Source: JBBQER01 sp052148155
GTDB lineage: Bacteria; Actinomycetota; Acidimicrobiia; IMCC26256; PALSA-610
DNA length: 64,000 nucleotides
Direction of reading: 5' to 3'
Assembly: GCA_052148155.1 (NCBI GenBank)
Contig: JBKQIY010000133.1
Coordinates: 1 to 64,000 of the forward strand
Each line of letters starts with the position of its first letter. The first letter of the stretch is position 1. Below, piece by piece: positions 7,789 through 16,885 of this stretch. The notes beneath the pieces are model-generated. The model saw only the letters and a program-made list of their open reading frames with translations. It had not been told where the DNA came from and did not search any database. A program made the translations under genes and the position numbers.

Positions 7789-9021
7789 ATGGCCGTGCGA
7801 GTGGGCGGCGGAGCGAGCGATTTCGACCCGTTCGAGTTGCCGGACACGATCCAGCTCAGCACCGTCGACGATCCCTATGCGCGTCTCGCGGCCGCTCGTC
7901 AGCAGGGGCCCGTCCGGCTCGAGTGGCCGCTGTCGGACGGAACCGCCGCCGCGGCGCCGGACAGCGAACCGTCGATCAACGTGCTCGGCCGCGATGAAGT
8001 CCTCGCGGTGCTACGCGACCACGAGACCTATTCGTCGACCATCCTCGCCGAGCTCATGGGTCCCGCGCTCGACCACACCATGATCGCGATGGACGAACCC
8101 GAACACCGGGCTCAGCGCGCGCTGGTCGCCCCCGCGTTCCGTCCCAAGCTCCTCGCCCGCTGGGAACACGAACTCATCGGACGAGTCCTCGACGAACTCA
8201 TCGACGCGTTCGCTCCGCTCGGTCATGCCGATCTGGTACGCCGACTGACGTTCGCGTTTCCCGTACGCGTCATCGCCCGCATCCTCGGCCTGCCCGAACG
8301 CGACATACCGCAGTTCCAGCGCTGGTCCCTCGAGCTCATCAGCATGACCGTCAGCTGGGACCGAGGCGTCGCCGCGGCGACCGCACTCCGCCTCTACTTC
8401 GCGGAACGTGTCGCCGAACGCCGCCGACAGCCGCGAGACGATCTCATCAGCGAACTCATCGAGACCGAAGTCGACGGCGAGCAGCTCACCGACGACGACA
8501 TCTTCGCGTTCTTGATCATGCTGCTCCCAGCCGGGATCGAGACCACCTACCGCTCGCTCGGCAATCTCCTGTTCGCGCTGCTCACCCACCCCGACCAGCT
8601 CGCCGAGGTCACGCAGAACCCCGAACTGCGCGGCGCCTCGATCGAAGAAGGGCTGCGGTGGGAAACACCCCTCATGCTGATCCCGCGCCAATGCATCCGG
8701 GACACGCAACTCGCCGGCATCGACATCCCGGCCGGTCGCGAACTCAACGTCTTCCTCGGTTCCGCCAACCGCGACGAACGCCACTACCCCGACCCTGACC
8801 GCTTCGACATCCACCGCACACCCACACCGCACCTTGCCTTCGGGTCCGGACCACATATGTGCCTCGGCATGCACCTCGCGCGGATGGAAACCCGCGTCGC
8901 GCTCGACGCAATGCTCCAACGCCTGCACGACCTTCGCCTCGAACCTCAAACGCCCGAGCCTCGCATCATCGGAAGTCTCTTCCGGTCCCCGAACTCGCTT
9001 CCCGTCCGTTTCGCAAACTGA
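7789..9021 (+). CDS. Cytochrome P450
   Basis: A soluble bacterial-type P450 of 410 residues, a normal length. The I-helix oxygen-binding motif AGIETT is at about 248-253, the K-helix ExxR is E287-GL-R290, and the heme loop FGSGPHMCLG places the thiolate Cys at 358. ATG 7789 fits the family start; a longer in-frame extension is less likely. It is divergent from a TetR regulator. A 2Fe-2S or 3Fe-4S ferredoxin partner is not adjacent; the ferredoxin at 24.5 kb is distant. The substrate is unknown. Confidence 0.94.
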   Translation: MAVRVGGGASDFDPFELPDTIQLSTVDDPYARLAAARQQGPVRLEWPLSDGTAAAAPDSEPSINVLGRDEVLAVLRDHETYSSTILAELMGPALDHTMIAMDEPEHRAQRALVAPAFRPKLLARWEHELIGRVLDELIDAFAPLGHADLVRRLTFAFPVRVIARILGLPERDIPQFQRWSLELISMTVSWDRGVAAATALRLYFAERVAERRRQPRDDLISELIETEVDGEQLTDDDIFAFLIMLLPAGIETTYRSLGNLLFALLTHPDQLAEVTQNPELRGASIEEGLRWETPLMLIPRQCIRDTQLAGIDIPAGRELNVFLGSANRDERHYPDPDRFDIHRTPTPHLAFGSGPHMCLGMHLARMETRVALDAMLQRLHDLRLEPQTPEPRIIGSLFRSPNSLPVRFAN

Positions 9022-9533
9022 CCGACACGAGATCGTTCAGAGGTACATCGTCTCGGCACCAACGCAGCGTGTGGGAGTCGAACCGCAGGCCTGCATCCAC
9101 GCCGGACGTGTCGCCGGAGCCGCGCTGAAACAACGAGCGGCGTTCGGCTGAATGAGCTGGGGCACGAAGCCACGACCGAACCCAGTTCCTCGCGGTTCGA
9201 ACGTCGACGTCTGAGGACGGCACCGTTGCCAGAATCACAGATGCCCTTCGACGATCGTTTCGTCGGGTCGACGTGCCGGTCTGGTCGAGGGCGGTGAGCC
9301 CGAAGCCGTCGATGATGCGCACCTCGCCGTCGAGCAGTACGCAGCGTTCGGTGTCGAGCGTGTTGTCGAGTCGGGCGATCCGTTCGTTTGCACAGATGGT
9401 CGGCTCGTTCGACGTGGACGCTTCGTTTGCTCCGTACGGCGATGCGGCCGAGCGCGGTCGCGAGGAACGGTTGGTGACGCCGACGGGGCCCATCACGATC
9501 GGGTGCGCACGGTCGCAGTGGAGGGCCGACGCG
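9022..9533. other. Intergenic stretch between convergent genes, no gene seen
   Basis: About 510 bp between the P450 and the LysM lipoprotein. A minus-strand stretch around 9265-9490 reads LDNTLDTERCVLLDGEVRIIDGFG and could be a gene remnant, but no family was recognised and it has no clear start. A tRNA-like T-arm at 9073-9084 was examined and rejected. Confidence 0.35.
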
Positions 9534-10136
9534 CTATGGCGCGGCGCTGTTCGGGGTGGGGGTCACGACGAAGTGTGCGGTGAGGCGGGTACCCATGTCG
9601 CCGACGACGAGCACGGTCCGGACTCCGGCTGGGTCGCCGACAGACGTCTGATAGGTCGCAGTGACGGTTCCGTCCAAGGTGGTATGCGGACCTCCGGTGT
9701 ATTGGCCCGTCGGCGAAACGATGGTGAAAGTGATCGTCTCGGACGGTTCGGCGCCGGTCACCGTGAAATGAAACGTCTGACCGGCCCGGCCTTGGGGCGG
9801 GGTGATCGTGAGGGCGAGCGGAGGCGCCGACGGAATGTGCAGCACCTGGCCCTCCCGCAGGAGGTTCGGGTTCGTCAAGTGGTTGCGCGCCATGATCACC
9901 GAGACCGCGACGCGGAACTTCGCCGCGAGCCCGTTCAGTGAATCGCCCGGCTTCACCTGATAGACGAACGGCGGGCCGGTCGTCGTGGTGGTGGCCGGCC
10001 GCGTCGTCGTCGTCGGTGTCGGTCGGTGCGAGTGCGGACGCGAGGTCTGAGCCTGCGCGCGGCGATCGGCCGAGAGACTGCAGCTCGAGGCGATCGCCAC
10101 GCACAGCACGGCAATGACCAACCCGCGCGTACGCAT
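9534..10136 (-). CDS. LysM-domain lipoprotein
   Basis: A 200-residue exported protein. The signal peptide ends in ASSC, with the lipidated Cys at about residue 19. A Thr/Pro-rich linker (residues 30-55) follows, then one LysM domain at about 58-105 (VYQVKPGDSLNGLAAKF ... LREGQVLHIP) and a C-terminal beta domain with an Ig/TIG-like look (LTITPPQGRAGQTFHFTVTG). LysM binds peptidoglycan or chitin, so a cell-envelope role is likely. It stands alone, without an operon. Confidence 0.82.
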   Translation of the reverse strand: MRTRGLVIAVLCVAIASSCSLSADRRAQAQTSRPHSHRPTPTTTTRPATTTTTGPPFVYQVKPGDSLNGLAAKFRVAVSVIMARNHLTNPNLLREGQVLHIPSAPPLALTITPPQGRAGQTFHFTVTGAEPSETITFTIVSPTGQYTGGPHTTLDGTVTATYQTSVGDPAGVRTVLVVGDMGTRLTAHFVVTPTPNSAAP

Positions 10137-10157
10137 CGGCCAGCATTATGTCGGCGT

Positions 10158-10451
10158 CTACGCCTTCGAGACCCGGCGGGTTCCGGCCGGTACCCCGCCC
10201 CGCCGTTGCGGCCATCCCAGCACGGCGAACGGATCCTGTCCTCCCACCACGGTGTCGCGAGAGGCGGGATCGCCGGTCTGGCGTCGCGCGGTGCCGAGCC
10301 CGATCGCCAGGTCCGATCCGAGGACTGGATCGTCGTCCTCCGCGAGGGAGCAGAAGTCGATGGCCGGGGCGAAGGAACGGAGTGCGTCGGCGGCGCGGAC
10401 CCGCCAGATCGACCAGTGATCCGCGCCCGTTATCGTGAGCGAGGTCGGCAG
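10158..10451 (-). CDS. Unidentified coding stretch, start unclear
   Basis: The minus frame reads SLTITGADHWSIWRVRAADALRSFAP and continues to GGQDPFAVLGWPQ with strong G/C bias at third codon positions, which suggests real coding sequence. No ATG or GTG precedes this part within the coherent region; CTG 10451 is one possibility, or the frame is the surviving end of a damaged gene. The frame stays open upstream to 10763 but overlaps plus-strand genes there. No family recognised. Confidence 0.35.
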   Translation of the reverse strand: MPTSLTITGADHWSIWRVRAADALRSFAPAIDFCSLAEDDDPVLGSDLAIGLGTARRQTGDPASRDTVVGGQDPFAVLGWPQRRGGVPAGTRRVSKA

Positions 10452-10592
10452 TCGTCTACGCGTGCACGACCGGGTCGCGTCGCGGTGTACTCGGGTCGCG
10501 AGTGACGTCCCAGAACAAACGAATCCTAGAGACCGGCTCGACCCGGGTTCTTGACCGCGGGGGCGACCGACCGGTTGAGTACCGTCGTCGGC

Positions 10593-10718
10593 GTGACGAC
10601 CGAGGACATCGCTGGCCTCGCGTCGTGGCGCTGGGCGCTCGTCCTCAAAGACGGCGACGACGAACGCTCGCAGCGCGCCGTTGACCCGCAAGGTTATGAA
10701 AGGACGGGAGACGTATGA
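10593..10718 (+). CDS. Small ORF coupled to the DUF1059 gene
   Basis: A 41-residue frame from GTG 10593 (VTTEDIAGLASWRWALVLKDG...) ends in a TGA that overlaps the next gene's ATG by 4 nt. Third-position G/C bias supports coding. There is no recognisable domain and no clear ribosome site, so it may be a leader that couples translation or a fragment of a longer gene. Confidence 0.3.
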   Translation: MTTEDIAGLASWRWALVLKDGDDERSQRAVDPQGYERTGDV

Positions 10719-10951
10719 AGGCAATGACATGTCAACAGTTGGGTGGACCATGCGAGTTCGCACTCCGTGGAAACACCGCCAATGACGTCATCAAGGCACA
10801 AGATAGCCATTTGAAAGAAATGGTCGCAGGAGGTGATGAAACGCACAAGCATGCCTTGAATGAAATGAAGGGTCGGTGGAAGAACCCTTTTTCAGGAATG
10901 GCGTGGTATCGGAAAACCAAGCGTGATTTTGCTGCTCTTCCCGACGAATGA
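10715..10951 (+). CDS. DUF1059 small conserved protein
   Basis: A complete 78-residue DUF1059 protein. It begins MKAMTCQQLGGPCEFALRGN and includes 'NDVIKAQDSHLKEMV' and the conserved 'MKGRWKNPFSGM', matching the family along its full length. The two conserved Cys are at positions 6 and 13. A GGGAG ribosome site lies 4 nt before the start. The gene is near 50% GC with many A/T-ending codons, clearly below its surroundings, which suggests horizontal acquisition. The biochemical role of DUF1059 is unknown. Confidence 0.85.
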   Translation: MKAMTCQQLGGPCEFALRGNTANDVIKAQDSHLKEMVAGGDETHKHALNEMKGRWKNPFSGMAWYRKTKRDFAALPDE

Positions 10952-11791
10952 TCGGCGATGAAGGCGATCATCGGCAGGCTCTCGTCCCCGGCCGCTCCGA
11001 CCGATCGATCAGATCGCGCCGCCGATCCGGTGTCACTGCATGCACCTGAACGAGAGCCGAGATTGCCGATGACGGGAAAAACCTGACAGGCACGAGTCCG
11101 CTCGACGCGGGCAGTTCCGCTGCGGTACCGACCGCGCAACGCCACCGAGGGCGCTCAAGCACCCAGACATGACGCGCGTGCACTATCTGCACGAGCGTCG
11201 CGGTCGCTGACCGTGCAGTGGAGACGACATCAGGATCGATCTAGTCGGAACGCGCCACGACCCGCCGACCGAGGCGGCGGGGCTGGCCGTGACCATCACA
11301 TCCGAAGCCTGTCGAGGTGGGGCCAGCACTCCTTCGACGTCCGGAGCTCGGATGCCAGCGCCGCGGCTGAAAATCCGGCGAGGCGCGTGTCTTTAAGTTC
11401 CCCAATACCGGCAGAAATATGCGCGAACCTCCGTTTTCCTCGCCGTCGCGATTGACGGTGAGAGACAACCTGTGACGATCTGACGCCGACCCGCCGACGC
11501 CGACCTCATCGAAGGGCCTTCAGACATGGGCCTCCGGCGGCGGAGTCGCTTTCCCAGCGCCGGTCAGCCTTGCGTACCGATTTTCGGTCGCTGGGCCCCG
11601 GTCGTTGCGGTGACCGTTGCGTGCACGGACTCGACAACTTCGAGATTTGACCGTACAGGTGGTCCGGGATCATGCCGAGGTCAGCTCCGACGACGTCTGC
11701 AAGCACGGAAGCTGACGTGCGATCCGGCGAAGGGACGCTCCGACCGGTCGCCAGGCTCGCCCCAAGTTGGCAGCGATCGCGGGGAGGTCCC
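10952..11791. other. Gene-poor 840-bp stretch
   Basis: No frame here has both a credible start and protein-like composition. The region sits between the low-GC DUF1059 gene and the TIR gene and may contain decayed genes or regulatory RNA. Its right end carries the ribosome site GGGGAGG (11781-11787) of the TIR gene. Confidence 0.4.
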
Positions 11792-12220
11792 GTGACAACC
11801 GTGCACGTATTTGTGAGCTTCGACCTCGATCACGACAACGACTGCAAGAGTCGTTTCGTCGAGGAGGTGCAATGCGCCGGTTCCCACTTCGTCGTCGATG
11901 ACTGGTCGATCCGAGAAGTCGCCGACGATTGGCAAGAAAAGGCGCAGAAACGTATCTCGAACGTCGATTTGATGTTCGTGATCTGCGGCGAGCACGCCGA
12001 TTGTGCAGCGAACGTGAATAACGAGGTCGCGCTCGCTCGGGAAGTGGGCACGCCGTACCTGTTGCTTGCAGGACGGTCCTCCAGCTCGACCAAACCGCAG
12101 GCTGCGCTCGATCGCGACCGCGTGCTCGACTGGAATCCAGGAGTGTTGTGGGCGCCGTCCGCCACCACAGACACCCGAGGCCAACGCGATCGGTGGACCT
12201 CGGCGACGCGTCGGGTGTGA
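11792..12220 (+). CDS. TIR-like (DUF1863 / Thoeris ThsB-type) protein
   Basis: A 142-residue protein that is almost entirely one TIR-like domain of the DUF1863 class, the class of Thoeris ThsB. Features are strand A HVFVSFDLDHDND (5-17), the FVVDDWSIRE motif (33-42), VDLMFVICGE (58-67), the candidate catalytic helix NNEVALAREVG with Glu78, and PYLLLAGR. In Thoeris, TIR proteins use NAD+ to make a signal that activates ThsA. No ThsA (SIR2/SLOG) or other effector gene is beside it, so any defence role is inference. GTG 11792 has a good GGGGAGG site 4 nt upstream. The last 25 residues look poorly conserved. Confidence 0.8.
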   Translation: MTTVHVFVSFDLDHDNDCKSRFVEEVQCAGSHFVVDDWSIREVADDWQEKAQKRISNVDLMFVICGEHADCAANVNNEVALAREVGTPYLLLAGRSSSSTKPQAALDRDRVLDWNPGVLWAPSATTDTRGQRDRWTSATRRV

Positions 12221-12815
12221 GAGCGGTTCAGGCGTTCCCCCGCCTCCGCAACTGCCCTCACACCCGCACGACTGCGCGCGGACAGCAACGTTCCCGCCAA
12301 GGCCCCCACGCTGGGGCGTCGCGTGTTCGGGGTGTGCGTGTTCGAGGTGTTGCTTGGCGCGTGCGGGTGCTCGCTGTGCTCGACACCGATGCGCTCGACG
12401 CTTCCTCTACATCCTCAGTCACATCCTCGAACAACGAAACGGGACGCGTCTAATCGGCTGGCGCAGCGGCGGCCGAGCGCGGCGAGGCCTTTCGATCGCC
12501 GGCCCCCGCGGCGGCGACCCTCACCGCGGCCATCAGGTCCTGCAGGCAAAGGGCATGTGGGAGACACGACGACGCCGGTCAACACGGCGCGAGGATTGAC
12601 CGTCGGACTCTACGAGTTGACGGGTTCGAGTTATGCGGTCAACCAGACCGCGCGGTTCGGCCCGTTCGGCGTTGTTCGAATGCGCGCTGCGCTGAGTCCG
12701 ACAGACTGACGAGGATGGACGGCCCGCCGCTCGGTTCGCGGCGGTCTTGGTTTGGGCAAGGCCTGGCGAAAGCTGCGTGATTCGGTCCACTGCACGCAGT
12801 CCGAGCGGACTGCTT
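12221..12815. other. Intergenic stretch after the TIR gene
   Basis: About 595 bp with no gene supported. It was checked specifically for a TIR partner and none was seen. A short plus-strand frame at about 12555-12709 reads TVGLYELTGSSYAVNQTARFG and may be a remnant. A 7-bp hairpin occurs at 12724-12744. Confidence 0.4.
12724..12744. terminator. GC-rich hairpin between convergent genes
   Basis: CCGCCGC, a 7-nt loop, then GCGGCGG form a perfect 7-bp stem. It lies 72 bp beyond the stop of the minus-strand signalling operon. There is no T-run on either side, so intrinsic termination is uncertain. Confidence 0.35.
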
Positions 12816-14504
12816 TCACACTTGACACCCGGACAGGTTGTTTCGGGGTGTTCGCGTGGGCTCGTTCGGATGTCCCCATTTCGCGCTGCGGGACGCGGCG
12901 CGAGCGTTGGCGAGGATGGGTGTGGGCTGTCCGAGCAGGTAGCCCTGGCCGTACTGGCAGCCGAGCGCGCACAGCGTGTCGAGCTGGTCTGTTGTTTCGA
13001 TGCCTTCGGCGATGACGTCGATGTCGAGCGCGGTTCCGAAGTTGATGACGGCGCGGAGCATTTCTTGACCGGTTGGGGTCTGGCATTGTGTCGTGAGGGA
13101 TTGGTCGAGCTTGATTTCGGCCCAGGGAACTCGGGTGAGGGTCGAAAAGGACGAGTAGCCGGTTCCGAAGTCATCGACGGAGAGTTGCACACCCAGCGCC
13201 TGGATGTCGGTGAGTACATGTCGGACGTCGTCTGATTCGTCGAGCGCGAGCGACTCGGTGATTTCAAGCCTCAGAGCGGATGGGGGAAGGTCAGCCTCTT
13301 CGAGTGCGTTGCGCATCCGGTCTGGGTAGTTCTCGTCGCGTAGCTCCGCGGTGGACGCGTTCACGGACACCCGTGCTGGTGTGGTGTCGTGGCAGTGGCG
13401 GAGTCGGGCGAGATCGGTGGTTGCCGTGCGGAGCACGTGTATCCCGAGTTCGTGGATGAGGTCCATCCGTTCGGCGAGCGGGATGAAGACGGACGGCGGA
13501 ACGTCGCCTCGGGTTGGGTGGCGCCAACGGGCGAGAGCTTCGAATCCGACGCATTGTCGGGTCACGAGATCAAACTGGGGTTGGTAGGCGACATGCAGTC
13601 GAGAGCTGTGGATTGCAGTGGCGATATCGGCGAGGAGCTCTTGTTGTGCTCGCGCGCTGTTGCGGCGGTCACCGTCGTAGACGATGAATGGCCGGCCACA
13701 ATCTCGGGCCGCGCTGGCGGCGGTTTCTGCGAGAGTGATGATCGCGTCGGCGCTCTCCCCCGGCGAAGCGATCGCCAGACCGACACGCGCGGCGATCGGG
13801 ATTCGTTGGCCCTCGATGACCGCGGGCGCCGCAAGCGTTCGGTGTAGCGCATACGCGGCGTGGGTCAGGCTGGCCGCGGTTCGATCGGGAAATGTGGCGG
13901 CGAAGGTGGCTGGGCCCAGTCGTCCGAGCATCTCGATCGAGGGGTCGAAGTCGCACAGACGTTGCTCGACGCAGTCGCAGAGCGGTTCGATGGCTTCGAG
14001 GCCGTAGTTGGCGCTCAGAAGTGAGAGATGTTCGAGGTCGACGACGACGCACGCGACGTTTCCGCCTCGGTCGACGAGGCCTGCTAATCGAGCGACGACC
14101 CGAGCTCGGGCCGATACTCGCGCGGCGTGAGATGATCGCCGCGCGGCGGCGAGGGCGGCGGTGACTTGGATGCGAAGGTCACGCACTCGGAAGGGTTTCA
14201 TCACGTAGCCCAGCGCGCCGCGCTGCAGCGCTTCGGTCGCGACGGCGAGATCCGTCGCTCCTGAGAGCATCACGGCAACGGTTTGGGGCCATTGACAGCG
14301 AAGTTCGTCGAGGAGGTTCATGCCTGACGGTCCCGGCAGGCTGAGGTCGACGAGGACGAGATCGTAGTGCTGTCGGCGCAGTGCCCGTGTCGCTTGCCCG
14401 ACGTCGTGTGCGGTGTCGCAGAACGCGACCGTCTCGAGCGCGCGTGTCGCGACGAAGCAGAGACGTTCGTCGTCGTCGACGATCAGGAGTCGAGGCAGAG
14501 TCAC
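12816..14504 (-). CDS. Response regulator with receiver, degenerate GGDEF and EAL domains
   Basis: A 562-residue protein in three parts. The receiver (residues 4-120) keeps the acidic cluster DDD 10-12, phosphoacceptor D53 and K103. The middle domain resembles GGDEF, but the active-site loop reads GRLGPATF instead of GGDEF, so diguanylate cyclase activity is probably lost. The EAL phosphodiesterase domain keeps FEALARW, the N in VSVNAS, DDFGTGYSS and the late ITES and EGIE motifs, so it is probably active on cyclic di-GMP. The start overlaps the kinase stop by 4 nt, which makes the hybrid kinase its likely partner. Confidence 0.92.
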   Translation of the reverse strand: MTLPRLLIVDDDERLCFVATRALETVAFCDTAHDVGQATRALRRQHYDLVLVDLSLPGPSGMNLLDELRCQWPQTVAVMLSGATDLAVATEALQRGALGYVMKPFRVRDLRIQVTAALAAARRSSHAARVSARARVVARLAGLVDRGGNVACVVVDLEHLSLLSANYGLEAIEPLCDCVEQRLCDFDPSIEMLGRLGPATFAATFPDRTAASLTHAAYALHRTLAAPAVIEGQRIPIAARVGLAIASPGESADAIITLAETAASAARDCGRPFIVYDGDRRNSARAQQELLADIATAIHSSRLHVAYQPQFDLVTRQCVGFEALARWRHPTRGDVPPSVFIPLAERMDLIHELGIHVLRTATTDLARLRHCHDTTPARVSVNASTAELRDENYPDRMRNALEEADLPPSALRLEITESLALDESDDVRHVLTDIQALGVQLSVDDFGTGYSSFSTLTRVPWAEIKLDQSLTTQCQTPTGQEMLRAVINFGTALDIDVIAEGIETTDQLDTLCALGCQYGQGYLLGQPTPILANARAASRSAKWGHPNEPTRTPRNNLSGCQV

Positions 14505-16885
14505 GTTGTGCTCTGGGTGGCAGGAGTGTCCTCGAGCGCGGCGATGAGTGCGCGCGCAAGGTCGTGGTTCGTGAACGGCTTGCGGAGTCTGAGCACCCGG
14601 TTCGGAACCTCACGATCCTGAACGGTGTCCGGCGTGTAGCCCGACATGAGGATGATCCGCAGGTCGGGCCGTACCTGATTGAGGTGCGCGATGAGTTCGG
14701 GTCCGGAAATGCCGGGCATGACGGCGTCGGTGAGCACCAGATCGAAGGTTTGCTGCTCGACGATCTGGAGTGCCTCAGACCCGTTGGTCGCGGTTGTCAC
14801 CGCAAAGTTGAGACGTTGAAGCAGACGGGCAAGCGTGAAACGAACGGCCTGGTCGTCTTCGACGACCAGGACTCGGCGTCCTTTCCCGTTCATGTCGTCT
14901 GTCGGGACGGCGGTCTCGGTCGGGTCGAGTTCCCCAAAGCGGCGAGCCAACGAGATCTCGAAGGTTGTTCCTTCGCCTTGTCGTGTGAGGATGTTGATAT
15001 CGCCATGCATGGCGGTCACGATCGATTGCACGGTGGAGAGTCCGAGCCCAGTTCCTTTGCCGGTCTCTTTGGTTGTGACGAACGGCTCGAACATGTGGTC
15101 CCGAACGTCGGGGGGGATACCGGTGCCGGTATCGGTCACGGACAGGACGACGCGGTCGTTCTGGGGGTCCTTGTCGTCGAAGTCGATCGTGGTCGCGATC
15201 CACAAGACGCCACCCGATGGCATTGCATCGCGGGCGTTGACCGCGAGATTGAGGATGACTTGTTCGAGATGGGTGGGATCTGCGAGCACCTCGGCTGAAC
15301 ATTCCGTCGTGGTGATCTGAAGTTGCACATGCTCGCCGAGGCTGCGACGCAGGAGCGGTTCCATCCCGGCCACGACGGCGTTGAGATCAATGACGCGTGG
15401 TTCGGCCCGGTCGCGTTGCGCGAAGGTGAGGAGTTGCCTGACGAGCGCCGCGCCCCGGGTCGCGGCCCGTTGAATTTCGACGGCGTACTCCTGGGGGCGG
15501 CCTTGGGGGACGTCGTCCATCAGCAACTCCGCCGACGCCAAGATCGCGGCGAGCAGGTTGTTGAAGTCGTGCGCGACGCCTCCCGCGAGTTGGCCGACTG
15601 CTTCGAGGCGTTGCGAACGGCGCAGCGCCTCATGCAGTTCGGCCTCTCGTGTCTCGTTCGTCCAGGCGTCAGTGACGTCGCTGATCAGTCCGAGCAGACG
15701 CGGCCCGTGACCGTCATCGACTGCGCCCAACGGCGAGAACCGCAAGCGGACATATCGGATGGCATCGTGTGCGTCGCGAAGACGCAGTGTCGTCTCGGCG
15801 ATCTGTTCCGGTTCGAGGTCGTGTAATCGTGTCCAGTGTGCGTCGGCCTCGGCGCGGTCGTCAGGATCGACTGTCGAGGCGAGTCCGCCGTCGGCGGCGA
15901 CGATGTCGAGCGGGTGGCCGAGGAAATCGACCCGGTTGAGGACCTCGCAGCTCGCGCGTTCGACGTCGTAGAGCACGATCACGTCCGGTGTGTCGCGCAG
16001 AATGGTTCGGAACCGTTCTTGGGACGCTCGCAGTTCAGCTTCGATGAGGCGCTGTTGTTCGAGCGCCTGGTCGAGCGTCCGGTTTTCGACACCGAGGTGT
16101 CGGACCGTCTCGTCGCGGCGCTTGACGGTGATACCTACCGCGAGCGCCAACCCGGTCAGTACAAGCCCGGCGATCAGTATCAGTACCGGAAGGGAGATCC
16201 CGAACAGGCCGCCGGGGGCGGCGCCGGCCCGGACGAACAGGACGAGACTCTGTCCGTCGAACGCGACCGGTTGGGTCCATCGGGCCAGCCCGGCGATGCC
16301 GGGCACATTGCCGAGGACCGTACGTGGCGTGCCCGTCGACGTCACCAACGCGAACGGCAGGTCCGTCGGCGTCATCGGAAGCGCGACTTCGAGATAGACC
16401 GCGGCACTGTTCTGCGCTGCCGGGGCCGCGAAGCCCAACTCGAACGTTCGGCCTTCGCGGCGGGATGCGATCAGGGTCGACGAGCCGGACGGAACAACCG
16501 CGGCGCGTCCGCTCGACAGCAGGTGGGTGTCGCCGACCCGGGCAACGACACGTGGCCGGTCGGCGACATTGGTCACCAGCGCCATACCTGCGAGGGTGGA
16601 ACTCGCGTTCACGTCGGGTCCCAGCACCGCGACGAATCGTTGCGGGTCAAGACCACTCGATGCGACCACGCCGTCGGCGGTGGCGAGCACCTGGTCGACT
16701 GACGAGGCAAGATGCTGTACACCGAGCAGCGCCTGCGTCGCGGGCCGGTCGACACGTTGACGGTCCAAACGATTCACATCGTTGCGGACGAGTACGAACG
16801 ACCCAGCGGTTGCCGCGACGCCGAACACGGCGGTCACGATCACTGTGCGAACAAGTCGCGCTCGGAGGGAGGCTTGTCGGCTCAC
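14501..16885 (-). CDS. Membrane hybrid sensor histidine kinase
   Basis: 794 residues. Transmembrane helix 1 (about 13-33) and helix 2 (about 231-253) flank an extracytoplasmic sensor domain of about 195 residues. A coiled linker and a PAS-like domain (about 285-410) follow. The HisKA box GGVAHDFNN gives phospho-His H439. The HATPase domain has the N box NLAVNARDAM, DTGTGIP, FVTTK and GTGLGLS. A C-terminal receiver has D720. The kinase core is of the AHDFNN class common in environmental hybrid kinases. The gene overlaps its neighbours by 4 nt at both ends, so secreted protein, kinase and EAL regulator are co-translated. Confidence 0.94.
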   Translation of the reverse strand: MSRQASLRARLVRTVIVTAVFGVAATAGSFVLVRNDVNRLDRQRVDRPATQALLGVQHLASSVDQVLATADGVVASSGLDPQRFVAVLGPDVNASSTLAGMALVTNVADRPRVVARVGDTHLLSSGRAAVVPSGSSTLIASRREGRTFELGFAAPAAQNSAAVYLEVALPMTPTDLPFALVTSTGTPRTVLGNVPGIAGLARWTQPVAFDGQSLVLFVRAGAAPGGLFGISLPVLILIAGLVLTGLALAVGITVKRRDETVRHLGVENRTLDQALEQQRLIEAELRASQERFRTILRDTPDVIVLYDVERASCEVLNRVDFLGHPLDIVAADGGLASTVDPDDRAEADAHWTRLHDLEPEQIAETTLRLRDAHDAIRYVRLRFSPLGAVDDGHGPRLLGLISDVTDAWTNETREAELHEALRRSQRLEAVGQLAGGVAHDFNNLLAAILASAELLMDDVPQGRPQEYAVEIQRAATRGAALVRQLLTFAQRDRAEPRVIDLNAVVAGMEPLLRRSLGEHVQLQITTTECSAEVLADPTHLEQVILNLAVNARDAMPSGGVLWIATTIDFDDKDPQNDRVVLSVTDTGTGIPPDVRDHMFEPFVTTKETGKGTGLGLSTVQSIVTAMHGDINILTRQGEGTTFEISLARRFGELDPTETAVPTDDMNGKGRRVLVVEDDQAVRFTLARLLQRLNFAVTTATNGSEALQIVEQQTFDLVLTDAVMPGISGPELIAHLNQVRPDLRIILMSGYTPDTVQDREVPNRVLRLRKPFTNHDLARALIAALEDTPATQSTT

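Noticed and set aside
9060..9100. tRNA-like T-arm on the minus strand (GGTTCGACTCCC)
   Set aside because: The T-stem does not pair beyond two bases, and no anticodon or acceptor arm can be built around it.
10593..12815. A complete Thoeris defence system around the TIR gene
   Set aside because: No ThsA-like or other effector frame could be found on either strand; only the TIR protein is supported.
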